From Fistularia commersonii (lineage: Eukaryota; Chordata; Actinopteri; Syngnathiformes; Fistulariidae): a stretch of DNA of 64,000 nucleotides. Positions 44,801-54,300 of the stretch are shown piece by piece; positions within the stretch are counted from its first letter, which is position 1; each line of letters starts with the position of its first letter. The stretch covers positions 13,865,001-13,929,000 of the forward strand of contig JBBMNZ010000007.1 in NCBI GenBank assembly GCA_037954325.1, written 5' to 3'. The translations under genes and the position numbers were made by a program. The notes under the pieces are model-generated. The model had not been told where the DNA came from. It searched no databases and saw nothing but the letters and a program-made list of their open reading frames with translations.

Positions 44801-45888
44801 TTTTGTTAAGTCAAAGCAAATAAATGCTCAGAGACACATGTTTCTTGTCCCTTTCATAGAGAACTACAATAACAACTGGCCATCTTCAACCAGAGCCCCA
44901 GCAGCACAACTTGCCCAAACACGCCAAGATCCTCAAACCACCCTTCCCCAAAAGGTAGGTCTTGTTTCTACCAAAACCAAATACCTAGATACCACATATC
45001 ATATCTCTCTGCCATGAAACACACTTTTAGGGTGTAAGGATATTCCCATTGAACAGCAAGATACCTGACACCAACATAATTGCCTCTAGACATATTCCAT
45101 GAGTCATCTTATTTCTGTTTATACACATTGTTTCAACCGTGTGTGGGGTGTGGATATACTGTTGGAAGAAAATTTACTATGACTGTAAATGTCTAAATAT
45201 GGATGCCTATTTATATAACTCAACCATATACCTATATATATATATATAGGTATATATATATTACGGACACAAAATATAGCTGCATCATGGGAAACATATC
45301 AGTCTCTGGAGGTACAGATATGAAATGCTTTCACCATCTGTCTGATCTGTAATCCAGTCTGAGTGAGCTGTGTGTGGAGGCTGGCATTTGGCACAACAGA
45401 CAGCCTGCATTTCTTTAGGCCAACAAAGTATCTACTGTTGAACAGCAACAATAGAAGGCTGTTGAATTTCCACTTTGCTCACAAAAAAATAAAACAAACT
45501 GACGGTGCAACTACCCGTGCTGTTGACATATCAGAATTTCAGCTTGACCATTATGAAACAGTTGTTCAACATTCTTCACCCCACCAATCTTTTACATTTT
45601 AGACAGTGTCGATGATAAAACCAACGTGTTAGGGGATAAACTACTGCATTTATGAATATTTCAAAAAAGTTTTTCCAGGTTTGATCCTTCTAATACTATT
45701 TAATAATTACAGTTATTTTTTGCTCGATCTGAGTAAAGTTATGATGGATACTGTTGGAAGCCGTGGTGGAGGTGAAGTAAATGTGTAATTACCTACCTGT
45801 GGAGGGTCGCATTGAGCTCGGATCCCACCACGCACAAAACTCGCGTGGTTTTGTTATAGTCCATCCTGAGAGTCCGTGGGTGAATCAT
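33073..45888 (-). CDS. padi2: peptidylarginine deiminase (PAD type 2-like), complete
   Basis: A Ca2+-dependent enzyme converting protein arginine to citrulline, in the cytosol and nucleus (histones and cytoskeletal proteins are known substrates in mammals). Sixteen exons join to 2031 nt, 676 residues plus stop; human PADI2 is 665 and also has 16 exons as I recall. Catalytic residues are Asp354 (NRGDRW), His480 and Asp482 (VGHVDEF) and Cys658 (EVHCGSN), the last 18 residues from the C-terminus as in human. The calcium-binding DVDADRDGIVEKNN block (about residues 115-128) is present. Met1 was chosen because MIHPRTLRMDY aligns at equal length with human MLRERTVRLQY. Fish generally carry one padi gene closest to PADI2, hence the symbol. 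All splice phases agree and no defect was seen. The gene is tail to tail with rap1gap and head to head with lrig2. Confidence 0.97.
33307..34015 (-). other. padi2 intron with a repeat-like patch
   Basis: The stretch 33560-33680 repeats words such as ggaaaacttgg and gggaaacgtgg. It resembles a dispersed fish repeat of unknown class. Nothing else was identified. Confidence 0.35.
34016..34156 (-). CDS. padi2: padi2 exon 15
   Basis: 141 nt, symmetric, SCIDWNRDVLKRELGLDEMD then IIDLPILFKL. Donor ATG|gtaaga. Confidence 0.96.
34258..34372. repeat. mixed TA/TG/CA simple repeat
   Basis: TG run, then TA run, then CA-rich run. The halves are partly complementary (gtgtgtatac versus gtatacacat), so the region can fold back on itself. 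Confidence 0.8.
34533..34684. repeat. intron duplication, copy A
   Basis: Near-identical to 37590-37740, sharing for example aaatctttccagattttcc and gcaagtattattaatg. It resumes at 35172-35195 after the hAT insertion. Confidence 0.88.
34685..35163 (-). mobile_element. internally deleted hAT transposon with 8-bp TSD
   Basis: A 479-bp element starting CAGTGGTGGGC and ending GCCCACCTG, with imperfect inverted ends that extend into GGGCCGC/GCGGGCC. It is flanked on both sides by TCTTAGAT (34677-34684 and 35164-35171), the 8-bp duplication typical of hAT. The - strand at 34809-35000 encodes CDLAFTVDILTHINELDVKL, a piece of hAT transposase similar to the one at the right edge. It cannot encode a full enzyme. 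Confidence 0.93.
36112..36191 (-). CDS. padi2: padi2 exon 14
   Basis: 80 nt, phase 1-0, EEQITVDEILNDQSLLAENN, equivalent to human ITINKILSNESLVQEN. Confidence 0.93.
36294..36387 (-). CDS. padi2: padi2 exon 13
   Basis: 94 nt, phase 0-1, FRLLLASPDASYKLFRGLQN and GHGEAKLFE. Donor gtctgt is non-optimal but fixed by phase. Confidence 0.94.
36631..36778 (-). CDS. padi2: padi2 exon 12, catalytic His480/Asp482
   Basis: 148 nt, phase 2-0. ALFSDWLSVGHVDEFMTFVP carries the catalytic His and Asp. Confidence 0.97.
36919..37070 (-). CDS. padi2: padi2 exon 11
   Basis: 152 nt, phase 0-2, GPDFGYVTRMAHKETVSSLD to GRIIIGVAFP. Donor TAC|gtgagt. Confidence 0.96.
37156..37263 (-). CDS. padi2: padi2 exon 10
   Basis: 108 nt, symmetric, DEVEFGYIDAPHHRFPVVLD and then SPRDGDLRDFPSKELL. 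Confidence 0.97.
37502..37539. repeat. direct repeat pair, left copy
   Basis: agaattgagacttccaatct and the following bases recur at 37763-37800 with one or two differences, flanking duplication copy B. Confidence 0.9.
37590..37760. repeat. intron duplication, copy B (empty hAT site)
   Basis: The same sequence as copy A in direct orientation but uninterrupted. The hAT target TCTTAGAT occurs once, at 37730-37737. Confidence 0.88.
37763..37800. repeat. direct repeat pair, right copy
   Basis: Partner of 37502-37539. The 261-bp period suggests local slippage or unequal exchange in this padi2 intron. Confidence 0.9.
38066..38177 (-). CDS. padi2: padi2 exon 9, catalytic Asp354
   Basis: 112 nt, phase 2-0. 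YMNRGDRWMQ holds the active-site Asp and the neighbouring Arg/Trp substrate contacts. The donor is CAG|gtgcat. Confidence 0.96.
38289..38392 (-). CDS. padi2: padi2 exon 8
   Basis: 104 nt, phase 0-2, ETPIFTDKVVYRVAPWIMTP, entering the catalytic alpha/beta propeller domain. Confidence 0.96.
38751..38830. repeat. GT microsatellite
   Basis: A perfect GT run to 38812, then a short interruption (gtttgcgttt) and five more units. Confidence 0.96.
38885..39115 (+). mobile_element. LINE 3' end (endonuclease/RT type)
   Basis: It encodes the C-terminal end of a non-LTR RT: RWFSHVQRRESEYIGRQMLE, then RGRPQRRFMDVVIEDMK, then a 3' tail with gctgtggccacccctaaagg. Full 5' truncation is typical of LINE insertions. 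The clade is not certain (RTE-like). Confidence 0.7.
39425..39615 (-). CDS. padi2: padi2 exon 7
   Basis: 191 nt, phase 1-0. GGTAEMNFHVEGLRFPDKDF and LISINLSLLEPISD match human. The acceptor catcag sits right beside a 22-bp A/T homopolymer (39623-39644). Confidence 0.94.
39623..39644. repeat. A homopolymer
   Basis: 22 A's on the + strand (T tract upstream of the padi2 exon 7 acceptor), which acts as its polypyrimidine tract. Confidence 0.95.
39719..39871 (-). CDS. padi2: padi2 exon 6
   Basis: 153 nt, phase 1-1, DLKDMSVMVLRTRGPAKLPE and onward to SSDLLNNNI. Donor ATAA|gtgagt. Confidence 0.92.
39872..41191 (-). other. padi2 intron, nothing recognised
   Basis: AT-rich intron. A + strand frame at 40007-40222 has no domain, and no repeat was identified. 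Confidence 0.6.
41192..41309 (-). CDS. padi2: padi2 exon 5
   Basis: 118 nt, phase 0-1, ASWKWGPKGHGAILLVNCDS followed by a fish-specific linker. Acceptor cctag, donor gtacaa. Confidence 0.94.
41310..42829 (-). other. padi2 intron with Ty3/gypsy remnant
   Basis: It contains the gypsy RT remnant at 41880-42400 on the + strand. Both sides lack recognisable features. Confidence 0.7.
41880..42400 (+). mobile_element. Ty3/gypsy reverse-transcriptase remnant
   Basis: + strand frames give GLITSHAVFQALIN (equivalent to GLTNAPAVFQALIN), then VYLVDILVVS where active elements have VYLDDILIFS, then ILSQGQLRPNPATMAKWLTP and GFSNIY. This is the RT palm-to-thumb order of gypsy elements. In the catalytic motif the first Asp reads Val, and stops and shifts break the frame. 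It is antisense to padi2. Confidence 0.8.
42830..42891 (-). CDS. padi2: padi2 exon 4, Ca2+-binding block
   Basis: 62 nt, phase 1-0, ISLDVDADRDGIVEKNNPNK, almost identical to human. It supplies acidic ligands of the regulatory calcium sites in the second domain. Confidence 0.96.
43016..43085 (-). CDS. padi2: padi2 exon 3
   Basis: 70 nt, phase 0-1, LSVLYYGENKQVLGKAVLHL, equivalent to human VTVNYYDEEG...FLTAIE. Donor gtaagt. Confidence 0.9.
43086..43628 (-). other. padi2 intron, nothing recognised
   Basis: AT-rich sequence with a TTATT-rich patch near 43470-43520 and no identified element. Confidence 0.6.
43629..43800 (-). CDS. padi2: padi2 exon 2
   Basis: 172 nt, residues 31-88. NSKFFSVKCTPNVRYNI to QASLYENDAK, part of the first immunoglobulin-like PAD domain. 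Acceptor cctag, donor AAG|gtaaga. Confidence 0.93.
44186..44402 (-). repeat. L2-type LINE/SINE tail, reverse orientation
   Basis: The order of attcattatct, gggcaatttaaagtctccag, ttaacctacagcatgttttt and gggctgtgagag is the complement of the widely shared L2/SINE tail of fish. Diverged and truncated. Confidence 0.75.
45226..45255. repeat. perfect 30-bp AT palindrome
   Basis: ATATACC followed by a TA run and its exact complement GGTATAT; self-complementary end to end. Probably a microsatellite that can form a cruciform. Confidence 0.9.
45797..45888 (-). CDS. padi2: padi2 exon 1 (coding part)
   Basis: Codes for residues 1-30 plus two bases of Arg31 and ends CACAG|gtaggt. A second Met at residue 9 is possible, but Met1 matches the human start. 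Confidence 0.93.
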
Positions 45889-46044
45889 GGCTGTATTTCT
45901 CCCCGCGGTGTGTTAAGCAGTGTGCGTGTGGCAGCTGTGACACCCGTTGTGCAAGCCCCCACCCGAGAACACGGCGGTCATCCACACTCACAGTCCCGTC
46001 CGTCCGGAGCGCAACAAGTGTTGTGAGAGCTGCAGGTGCTGGAG

Positions 46045-46070
46045 GCTTAAATCCCTTCACGATGATTGGT
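46045..46070 (-). promoter_or_regulatory. padi2 core promoter candidate
   Basis: On the - strand a CCAAT box (GACCAATCAT, about 46063-46071) precedes a TATA-like GATTTAAGC (46045-46053). The start codon is about 157 nt downstream of the TATA-like element. A start near 46015-46020 would give a 5' UTR of about 130 nt. Inferred from motif and position only. Confidence 0.4.
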
Positions 46071-46298
46071 CGGAAAACTGGACACTACCACGAACACACC
46101 ACCCAGTTTTATGTTTCTCCCTCTCCCCCTCACTCTTGTCACTGTTGTGACTTTGTCTTGCTTCGTTTGTTTAATTGCATTTTATTCTAATCTGTATTCA
46201 CCGCATACGCACCTTATATCAATTCACCGGCTCGTATACCCCAATGAGATGACCTTTGTATATTGTTTTGTTTCGGTTAAGTAGTTGGTGTGCGTATC

Positions 46299-46310
46299 CG
46301 CGCATGCGCA
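46299..46310. promoter_or_regulatory. NRF1-type palindrome CGCGCATGCGCA
   Basis: It matches the YGCGCAYGCGCR consensus of NRF1, in a locally CpG-containing stretch about 410 bp upstream of padi2 and 1.8 kb upstream of lrig2. Function inferred. Confidence 0.5.
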
Positions 46311-46325
46311 AAAGCAGGGAGCGGC

Positions 46326-46386
46326 TCAATTCACAAACAAACAAACAAAAAAACAAACAAACAAAAGAATGAAACAAACAAACACA
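46326..46386. repeat. CAAA simple repeat
   Basis: Imperfect (CAAA)n run interrupted once by an A run and once by gaatgaaa. Confidence 0.9.
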
Positions 46387-47033
46387 TACATCGCCGATCA
46401 GGACTAGTTTAACATTATCGACTAACTGTTATCGTAACTCAAACGCTTCCTTGCCAGTGTCAGTGTCATCATTAAAAGCATTCACCTTAAAGCTTTTCCT
46501 TGGACTGCGGATTTTTTTGATATACCTTACCTGTTCAAACTTGCTTCCAAAACGGTTCCGTCAATATAAATGACCCTCCGGACTTTATTTGTGTCCAGAT
46601 GACATGTTCGGTTATATTGCCGACCATTTCTCCACCTATTCAACGGCACTTTTGCACTGGAAGTTTTAGACATTTCTTGAAACATCTTTTTGGGTATTCG
46701 CGGAAGGGGAGTCTGCTTTTCTCAGGTAGTAATGTGTGATGGGAGGAGCGGGAATCTACCAGTGAGGCACTCAACTCGGCAAGCAATATCACGTTCTTAC
46801 ATGCAAAATTGACATTTAAAACATTGGCAGGATAGCCATTCCCTAGATTTGATCTAGTATATGCGTCATATTTATTTGTATAAATGCAGGTATATTAAAT
46901 CCGAATTCTGAGTTAATGGTATTCAGTTAGACGTGCAGTTGCCAATAAAACGCAATTGTTGGTGCAAATGCTATTTCTAACAATGGAATAAACGTGGTGT
47001 TACCCTCTAGTTAACCACTTCAATCTTTTCTCC

Positions 47034-47250
47034 TTCTTCTTCTTTCGGCTTTTTCCTTCAGGGGTCGCCACAGCAGATCAACCTTCGCAATCTAACCCTA
47101 TTCTCTGTATCTTCTCTCACACCGACTACCTTCATATCCTCTCTCACTGCGTCCATAAATATTCTAACATGTGCTGTTCCTCTGATAGACTCCCGATTCT
47201 ATCCATCCTCTCCTCTCCCAAAGAGAACCTCAGCGTCTTCGTCTCTGATT
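47034..47250 (-). mobile_element. LINE 3' end, inverted relative to the 38.9-kb copy
   Basis: Reverse complement of the same repeat family as 38885-39115. It shares the ggggtcgccacagcagatca tail and the coding remnant around cttcatatcctctctcactg. 5'-truncated. Confidence 0.7.
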
Positions 47251-48130
47251 GTTAGCCACTTTACTCGTTTATGTGAATTTTTGAGATGAATTTTTGAAAT
47301 TAGGATTACCATACATTAGGTAGGGGATTTATAAATAGCACAATATTGTATTGTTGAAAAGGGAAGAATAACTTTTTTGAATAACTAAAGGGCCTATTGT
47401 GGACGCAGGCAACAGAGTACAGTACAGTTTGAAAAAAAAGAGATGAAACAACAATGTGATGCACACTTTTAAATATCAAGAAATAAGTGTCGCAAAATGA
47501 ATCATATTTGAAAACGAATTTTCTAGTGTGTACAATACATACGACTACAAAAACATTTCAGATGAATTGTCCAATCAAATGAGTTCAAATATTTGATGGA
47601 TTTGTACTCGAACCAATGGCAAAGTCTTGACATGCTGGAAAGGGGTGGGATATAGAATATCCGATGTCATCAACTCAAGGCGCTTTGTTGTTCTTTTTAG
47701 CACGGCAAGACGGAGAAAATTCCACCATTTCGTCGTAAATAACACGAGTTTACCACAGATAATGCTTTATTTGGCGTAGTATCATCAAACGCCAAACTGG
47801 TGTCGACGTGGACTAGCGGAAAACTGGCGTATTTGCGGGACCAAATAATCTCAGCTGTGAGCTAGTAGGTATCCAGGTTCAAGCGGAATGAATTCCAGGG
47901 ACTGGGAAGAAACGGAGAAATATCTGCGAGGATGCCTCACTCACATCGGGAAAAAAATATATTTCACAGTCCCACCAGGAATTGTTGCATTGTAACCTTG
48001 AAGTATGTCTTTTCCTGACTTACACCGGATCGCAGCAACGATTTGATGACGCTTCTGTAATTCTTAACGTTCTACTTCATCTGGTTAGCCACGTAGCTAC
48101 GTGTAGCCCTTCTGTAGGAAGACATTTAAA

Positions 48131-48318
48131 ATGGCGGAAGACTGGCCCATTCCTTCGGCACTCGTCTTCATGCTTTTGAGTATGAGTGCCTGGGCCCTAG
48201 AGTCTTGTCCGGCTCCCTGTTCCTGCTCCAAAGGACAGTATGACCTCCACGTCCTGGACTGCAGCAGAAAAAGGCAGTCGACAGCTCCCGCGGAGGTACC
48301 AGAGGAAATAACTCATGT
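48131..48318 (+). CDS. lrig2: lrig2 exon 1: signal peptide and LRR N-cap
   Basis: 188 nt of coding sequence, ending in phase 2 at CATGT|gtgagt. MAEDWPIPSALVFMLLSMSA is a signal peptide; CPAPCSC and LDC are the cap cysteines. Confidence 0.92.
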
Positions 48319-51300
48319 GTGAGTAGAAAATTAAGAGGATGCGTTGGAGTTGGCCCCGAACTGAATTCGGTCCACTTCAGATGCAGCTGAAACCCGCGGG
48401 TGTACTGGAATACGGGTACAATCCCAGATGTCATGCAGCTTAACCGTTTGGCTCTCGTTTACCGGTGTGGCCTAATTTTTTGTCTCGTGTGATTTGTATT
48501 TAAGACAAATTTAGGATATATTGAGCAGACATGTCATGCAAAATGTTATCTATTCAAATATTGAACGTTGTTGAAATCACTTAGTTGCACAAAGCAGTAA
48601 ACACACTTTTATAAAATGTATTTGGAAGAGTATGCTTTCCAATCTTCATAGGAGATTGGTTTATATAGCTTATTTAGGGGGGCTGAGGTTTGTTTTGCAG
48701 GTGAGCTACATAGTTGCACCTGCACACAAATGTCATCAGTATTGTAATATTATTCTGAAGGGTAGAGTTAACTGAATCCTGCCTTTCAAAGCAAGGCAAG
48801 TCTTGTTAAAAGGTGCTAATATTGCGTTTTTGTCATTGTCAATAAGCAGTCATCGTACCATAGTAAAATTACGGAGCCCCAAAATAACTGTCCTTTATTT
48901 AAAAAAAAATCCAATTTCAGGAACTTGAACCACAATGAACTGACCACCCTTCCTTTTCTTGGAGATGCATCGCTGAACATCACTTCTTTGTCATTGTAAG
49001 TAAAGATTTATTATGTTTTTTGATATTATGTTGTGACTTCATTTACACAATTGCAGTTTACACCATAGCATTTGCTCAACTACATGATGTCTATTTAAGA
49101 CATTCAGCATGTATTAGTTTGCCTTAATCACCCACACTGAACCTGCTGCCTGCACATGCTCCCAGCATACTTAATATTTGTCAGACTGAGTGTATGTTTA
49201 TAATTTGGTATGTAAGGAACAATGTTGTGCTCACAACAAGCTTTAAATGACTTATTTCATGTACCTTACCTACCTCTCTGTGTGTTTTTCGAATGTTTAT
49301 CCAGACAACGTTTTTATTCAGCAAAATGGCTGTTTTGTCCATGTGCTGTATGATTAGTTGATACAATTAAACATTTTTTGATCTAACCTTTTATAATATG
49401 AGCAACAATACACTTACTGACAAGGTACTGTTGTAGCGTGGTCCACATCCATAAACATCTTAATTACTCATTGTCATATTCAATAGACCTAATACTTTGT
49501 TGCATTTTTTTTTCTGCTTTAGAGTCCACAATCGTATATCAGAGTTGGCAATGCATCTGCTGCAGCCATATGCATCCTTGGAGATACTGGACCTTACATC
49601 AAATTCAATATCTGAGCTCAAACTTGGGTCTTTTCCCTCCATGCAACTGAAATATCTGTGAGTTGTCATGAAATTTCCATTGAATCGATCCATTTTCAGG
49701 GAATCGTTTCATGTTTTGTGAAAGAATACACATAAAATCATAGTAAATTTATCCTGCACAGTTAGTGAGACACAAAATCCTCTAACTATTCTTTCCACAT
49801 GAAAAACTTGTTACATCAAATATGCTGGAATTAACCTTCAAGATAAAGAACATCATCATTAAATTGATTTATTTTTTTAAGTATTTAGCTTTAAGAAGCC
49901 TTGAATAAACCAACCAGGTCTCCCATGTGTCATGAAAAGTGAATTGTCATGACCAGAGGATAGATATGAGGAGGGAAAGGCGGAAATTAGGCTACTGATT
50001 TACTGGTCAAATGGTAACAGTAGTTTCCTCCTGACCGTTTCATACGAGTGAAATTGTTGCAGAAAATGTCTTTATTTATTTCTTGAAGTGTTGGATCTTT
50101 AGATAAGTAAGAACAGAGTCATTTTTTCCAGTTAGTTGAGTTAGTCATTCAGAACTTCATCGGCCATGTTAAAGCAGAGCAGCAATGTCATCACATGACT
50201 TTTCCAAGTACTAATCCAGCACTACACTTCTAGTCCTTGATCCATTTCTTCTTGGTACAAAATTCTCTTATTTTGGGCTGTTGGTTTGTGGGTCCTGCTC
50301 CGGGGTATATTATCTGATAGGAAGTGTGGCAGTGGATAAGGCAATGCTTTTCTAGCCTTTTTTGTTTGTCTCTAATGTTACTTCTTTGTTTTGTCTCATA
50401 GGAATTTGAGTAATAACAAGATCAGTGTCCTGGAGCCTGGCTGCTTTGAAAACATCTCCAACTCTCTGCTGGTGCTGAAGCTGAACAGAAACAGATTAGC
50501 TGTGCTGCCTTCCAAAGTTTTTAAACTACCACAACTTCAGTTCCTGTAAGTACATCATGTGTCTTTAGTGTGGAATCCATCAAGGTTTCCTCTAGTAATA
50601 GTAGTAATTGCTCTTTTTCCTTGTGTGAGTACACATAGTTAAGTGACACCTCTGATTCCTCTTCCTAGTGAAATGAAGCGTAACAAGATCAAGATAGTGG
50701 ATAGCCTAACATTCAAAGGGATGGACTCGCTAAAGTCATTAAAGATGCAAAGGAATGGCATAACAAAGCTCATGGATGGAGCCTTTTTTGGACTAATCAG
50801 CATTGAAGAATTGTAAGTACACTGTCATGGACGTATTTCAGACTGTTATCGACATGTTCATCAGCTATCTCATGCGGAATAAAAGAAGACATGAATGAAT
50901 CTTAAACTAATTTTCCAAGTGCATCTCCAGGCTCGGTGATTTGTGGCATTGCAAGTTTTCAGGCTATTCAGATAAGAGATTACCTAGTTATCTGATCATC
51001 TAATGAACACACAGAGGGTAAAAGATTCATGCTGGGACAAAAACTTTGTCTGTTTTTCACTAAAATAAACATCTGTTGATATTTTAGCATCTTCATATTT
51101 GACTTCATGCTTCATTGTAACAATTACAAATGAATGCCCAGAGTTAATACTCTTCTTTTCCTTTACCGCCTTTTTATTTTTACCATGTGTGCCTCAGAGA
51201 ACTTGAGCACAACAACTTAACAGAGGTTAACAAAGGTTGGCTGTATGGTCTCCGCATGCTGCGTATCCTGCGGGTCAACCAGAATGCTGTTGGCATCATC

Positions 51301-54300
51301 CGACCAGACGCCTGGGAGTTTTGCCAAAAGCTGGAGGAACTGTGAGTGTGTTTGCTTCATAGCTAGAATGTCTGTGCAGCTAAGAGTCCTTACTGTCTTT
51401 CATTTGCCCAAGGCCGTGAAATTCATTCTGCATTCTCAGAGACCTTACTGTTATCTCCCTGTAATTATCTTTGCTCATGTAGATGCACTACATATGATTA
51501 TAACAGTTTATCTATCTCTCTAATGTTGGCAATCTTTTTTTTTTCTTTCTTTTAACTGGACGTTCCATCTCCATATACGGCTGCTGTAAAGCCCAGTAAT
51601 CTTCTGATTTAATCATTGTCATGTACGCTCTTGTGTTGTCCAGAGACCTGTCCTTTAATCATTTGACGAGACTGGAGGAGACGGCCTTTGTAGGATTAGG
51701 TGTCCTGGAGAGTCTGAACCTGGGAGAGAACTCAATCAGCCATTTGGGAGAGAAAGTGTTCAGTAGCCTGTCTTCTCTACGTACATTGTAAGTGCACCAC
51801 TCAAAAATGTGTAAATGTTTGTTTCGATCATAAAAGTGAGGGATAGGCTCTGTGTGTGAAATTTAATGTAACCTTTTCTTAGGTGTAAAAAAATATTCTG
51901 TAATTAAAAAAAAACCCAAAGACTGCTGTAGGTAAATTTTCATGTCATGCTTCCTGCTCCTGTCTTGTCTTAATTTAGTAGACTGAGCAATACGTTGTAG
52001 CTAATTATTAATTGTCTTTAGATAGACTTGAGCGATATGTTGAATTTGTCAAACAGCAGTATTTTGACTTGCTGATTTAGTGAATCTTTCTATGAAATTA
52101 ACTAAACTGATAGTAAGAAAACTAAAACTTTGTAAGAAACTTTTGGAAAAAAATGACTGGAAAAGTGCTCTTTAGAGACTGATAAAATTGACCCCCGCTA
52201 TAATGATTACTTTTTATCCCCATATTTCCCAGTCCTTGTTCAGTATTATGTCTGCTTTGCCTACTGCTTCCTGAGGTCAAATGACTTGGAAGAAGACAGT
52301 TGTGCTTTGTCATTCAAGAGGCATGTAAAGCTACTTGTATCTTTCAAAAAATGGATCTTTATCAAAACATAAAGGAACATAACACTAACCGCAGCTTCCT
52401 TTTTTATAAATGCAGTTTCAAAGAGTTTTTTTTTGGAAGCCACTGCAGATGAAATAGCAGATTCCAGTCTCAATACTGGAACTGAGCCAGAGTCCAAGAG
52501 GTGTGGTGTCAGAAGGATCTGGTCAGGAAGAGCACATCTCCACAAAACTGTCTCACTAAACCAGCCAGATATATTCAGGATCTGTTAAAAAAGCTTTAAT
52601 CAGGAAACAAAACAAAAACAGTCACAGATGAGTGAAATAACACTGGATGATTCCTGGAAATTTAAACTCCTGAATGAACCCAAGTTTTCTCAATTGAGAA
52701 TGGATGTGTGGGTCAATAAAAGGATTTTGTTGATACCTGATTTCCAGTTGTCAAGGATTGTTTACCCTGATTTATCCTTTTTTTGAAAAGGCCATGAAGA
52801 AAGGCTGGCAGAAAACATGCCGAGCACATATGAGCACACCTCAATGAACAAAAGTAGATGTGCGAGTAATTGTCATTATGCATTCCAGTACATGATTGGG
52901 TTGCTCAGATGTGTCCTTATGGCGTTTCGATTAAATATTAGCGTTATTCTTTGTCCCATAATCCCAGAGTTGTTTAAAAGTTTTTGTGGCAGCTGACAAA
53001 TAAATCTTTAAACCTCAACTTGTACAAGGCGTTAGTGCTTTAATTGTTCTGTGCATTTTGCCTCAGTCTAAATGCAGTAATTTTTCAACAAGTAAAGCAC
53101 TTGCATCATCAAGCAGCTCCCATGATTAAGGATAAAAAATGATAAAACTACCATTAAGAATAAAGTAGTTTGCTTATAAAATAAATTATATAATTATGTT
53201 GGGTAATACCAGTAAATACCCACTGACATTGTATTTGTTTCCCTAGCTAGAGTATTAACTGAAGTCATTTCCACATCCTCTGATAGAAGTACACTGTTGG
53301 AAATGATCAGGGCTTTGTTTTATTAAAACTCCGGTAGATATGGTCCAAATCCAACTTCATACTATACTGCAGGAACTTTTGTTTTGCCTTGGTGTTGACT
53401 GATTGTTGTTGCAATGGATACTTGTTCTGTTACAAGCAGTCACAACCGAGGCTGATATTTTGATTCATACAGACATGTGCTTTATACATAGTAGTTTGAG
53501 AACCAAGTCTGCTGAAATGCAAGAAAAAAAGATCTGTTCACCCTGCTTTTGTACAGCAGGTACATAATTCTGTGTTATAGTGGGCACTATCCTGGTAAGT
53601 TATTGATGCAGATTTTATTATAGTACACTCTATTTTTATACACTTTATTATTGTCTCAGAGTATGCAAAATGGTTCAATTAACTGCTGAAAGTAGCCACC
53701 ACCCTTTTTATTGCACAAACTGTCCTACAAAGTACAAAATAAAGTCTGAGCATTCTAATAAACCACGTTAAGCTTAGAAAAAAAAACAAAAGAGGTTCTG
53801 AATATTAAACTAATTAGCCAACTGTATTCTCCTTATCATACATGTGGCTGTGAGGCACAAAGTGCAGGGAGGGAAGTTGTGAACCGATTGTTTGCTGAAC
53901 AGAGACCCCCTTGATCCATGGGGCTACACTGAAAAAGAGGTCAGCTATGGGGAGTTGACACACCATCTAGGTTGCTTTCATGGGAGAGGGGAACTGGAGA
54001 GTGCTGGGGTTCTTTCAGAGGTGGCCAGGCATGAGGAAAGAAAAACAAAAGAATCTGACCCATCATTTAAGCACAAGGCATCTCTGGGATTTCTGTGGAC
54101 CCTTGTGCTAAACAGCCAATTAATTTCCCCTCATCAGAACAGCAGTGGCAGTGAACCGTGGCACATTGTAAAATTGTGATGCCTCACATTATTAGTCAAC
54201 TGAGAGTCACTGACATTGATGACCACTGCAGAAAAAAAGTCTCATCTGTGTTGTGCCATGGTCTTTTGAGAAGAGCATTTATATATCAAAACGTATGGTT

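Larger units (their letters stand above)
43801..45796 (-). other. padi2 intron 1
   Basis: It contains an L2-like tail (44186-44402) and an AT palindrome (45226-45255). Nothing else was recognised. Confidence 0.65.
45889..48130. other. padi2-lrig2 divergent intergenic region
   Basis: 2.2 kb between the two start codons. It holds the padi2 promoter candidate, an NRF1-type site, a CAAA-rich simple repeat and a LINE tail. Both 5' UTRs must lie here. Confidence 0.8.

Noticed and set aside
53892..54179. 95-codon + strand open frame in an lrig2 intron
   Set aside because: No domain, no splice fit and no resemblance to any LRIG segment.
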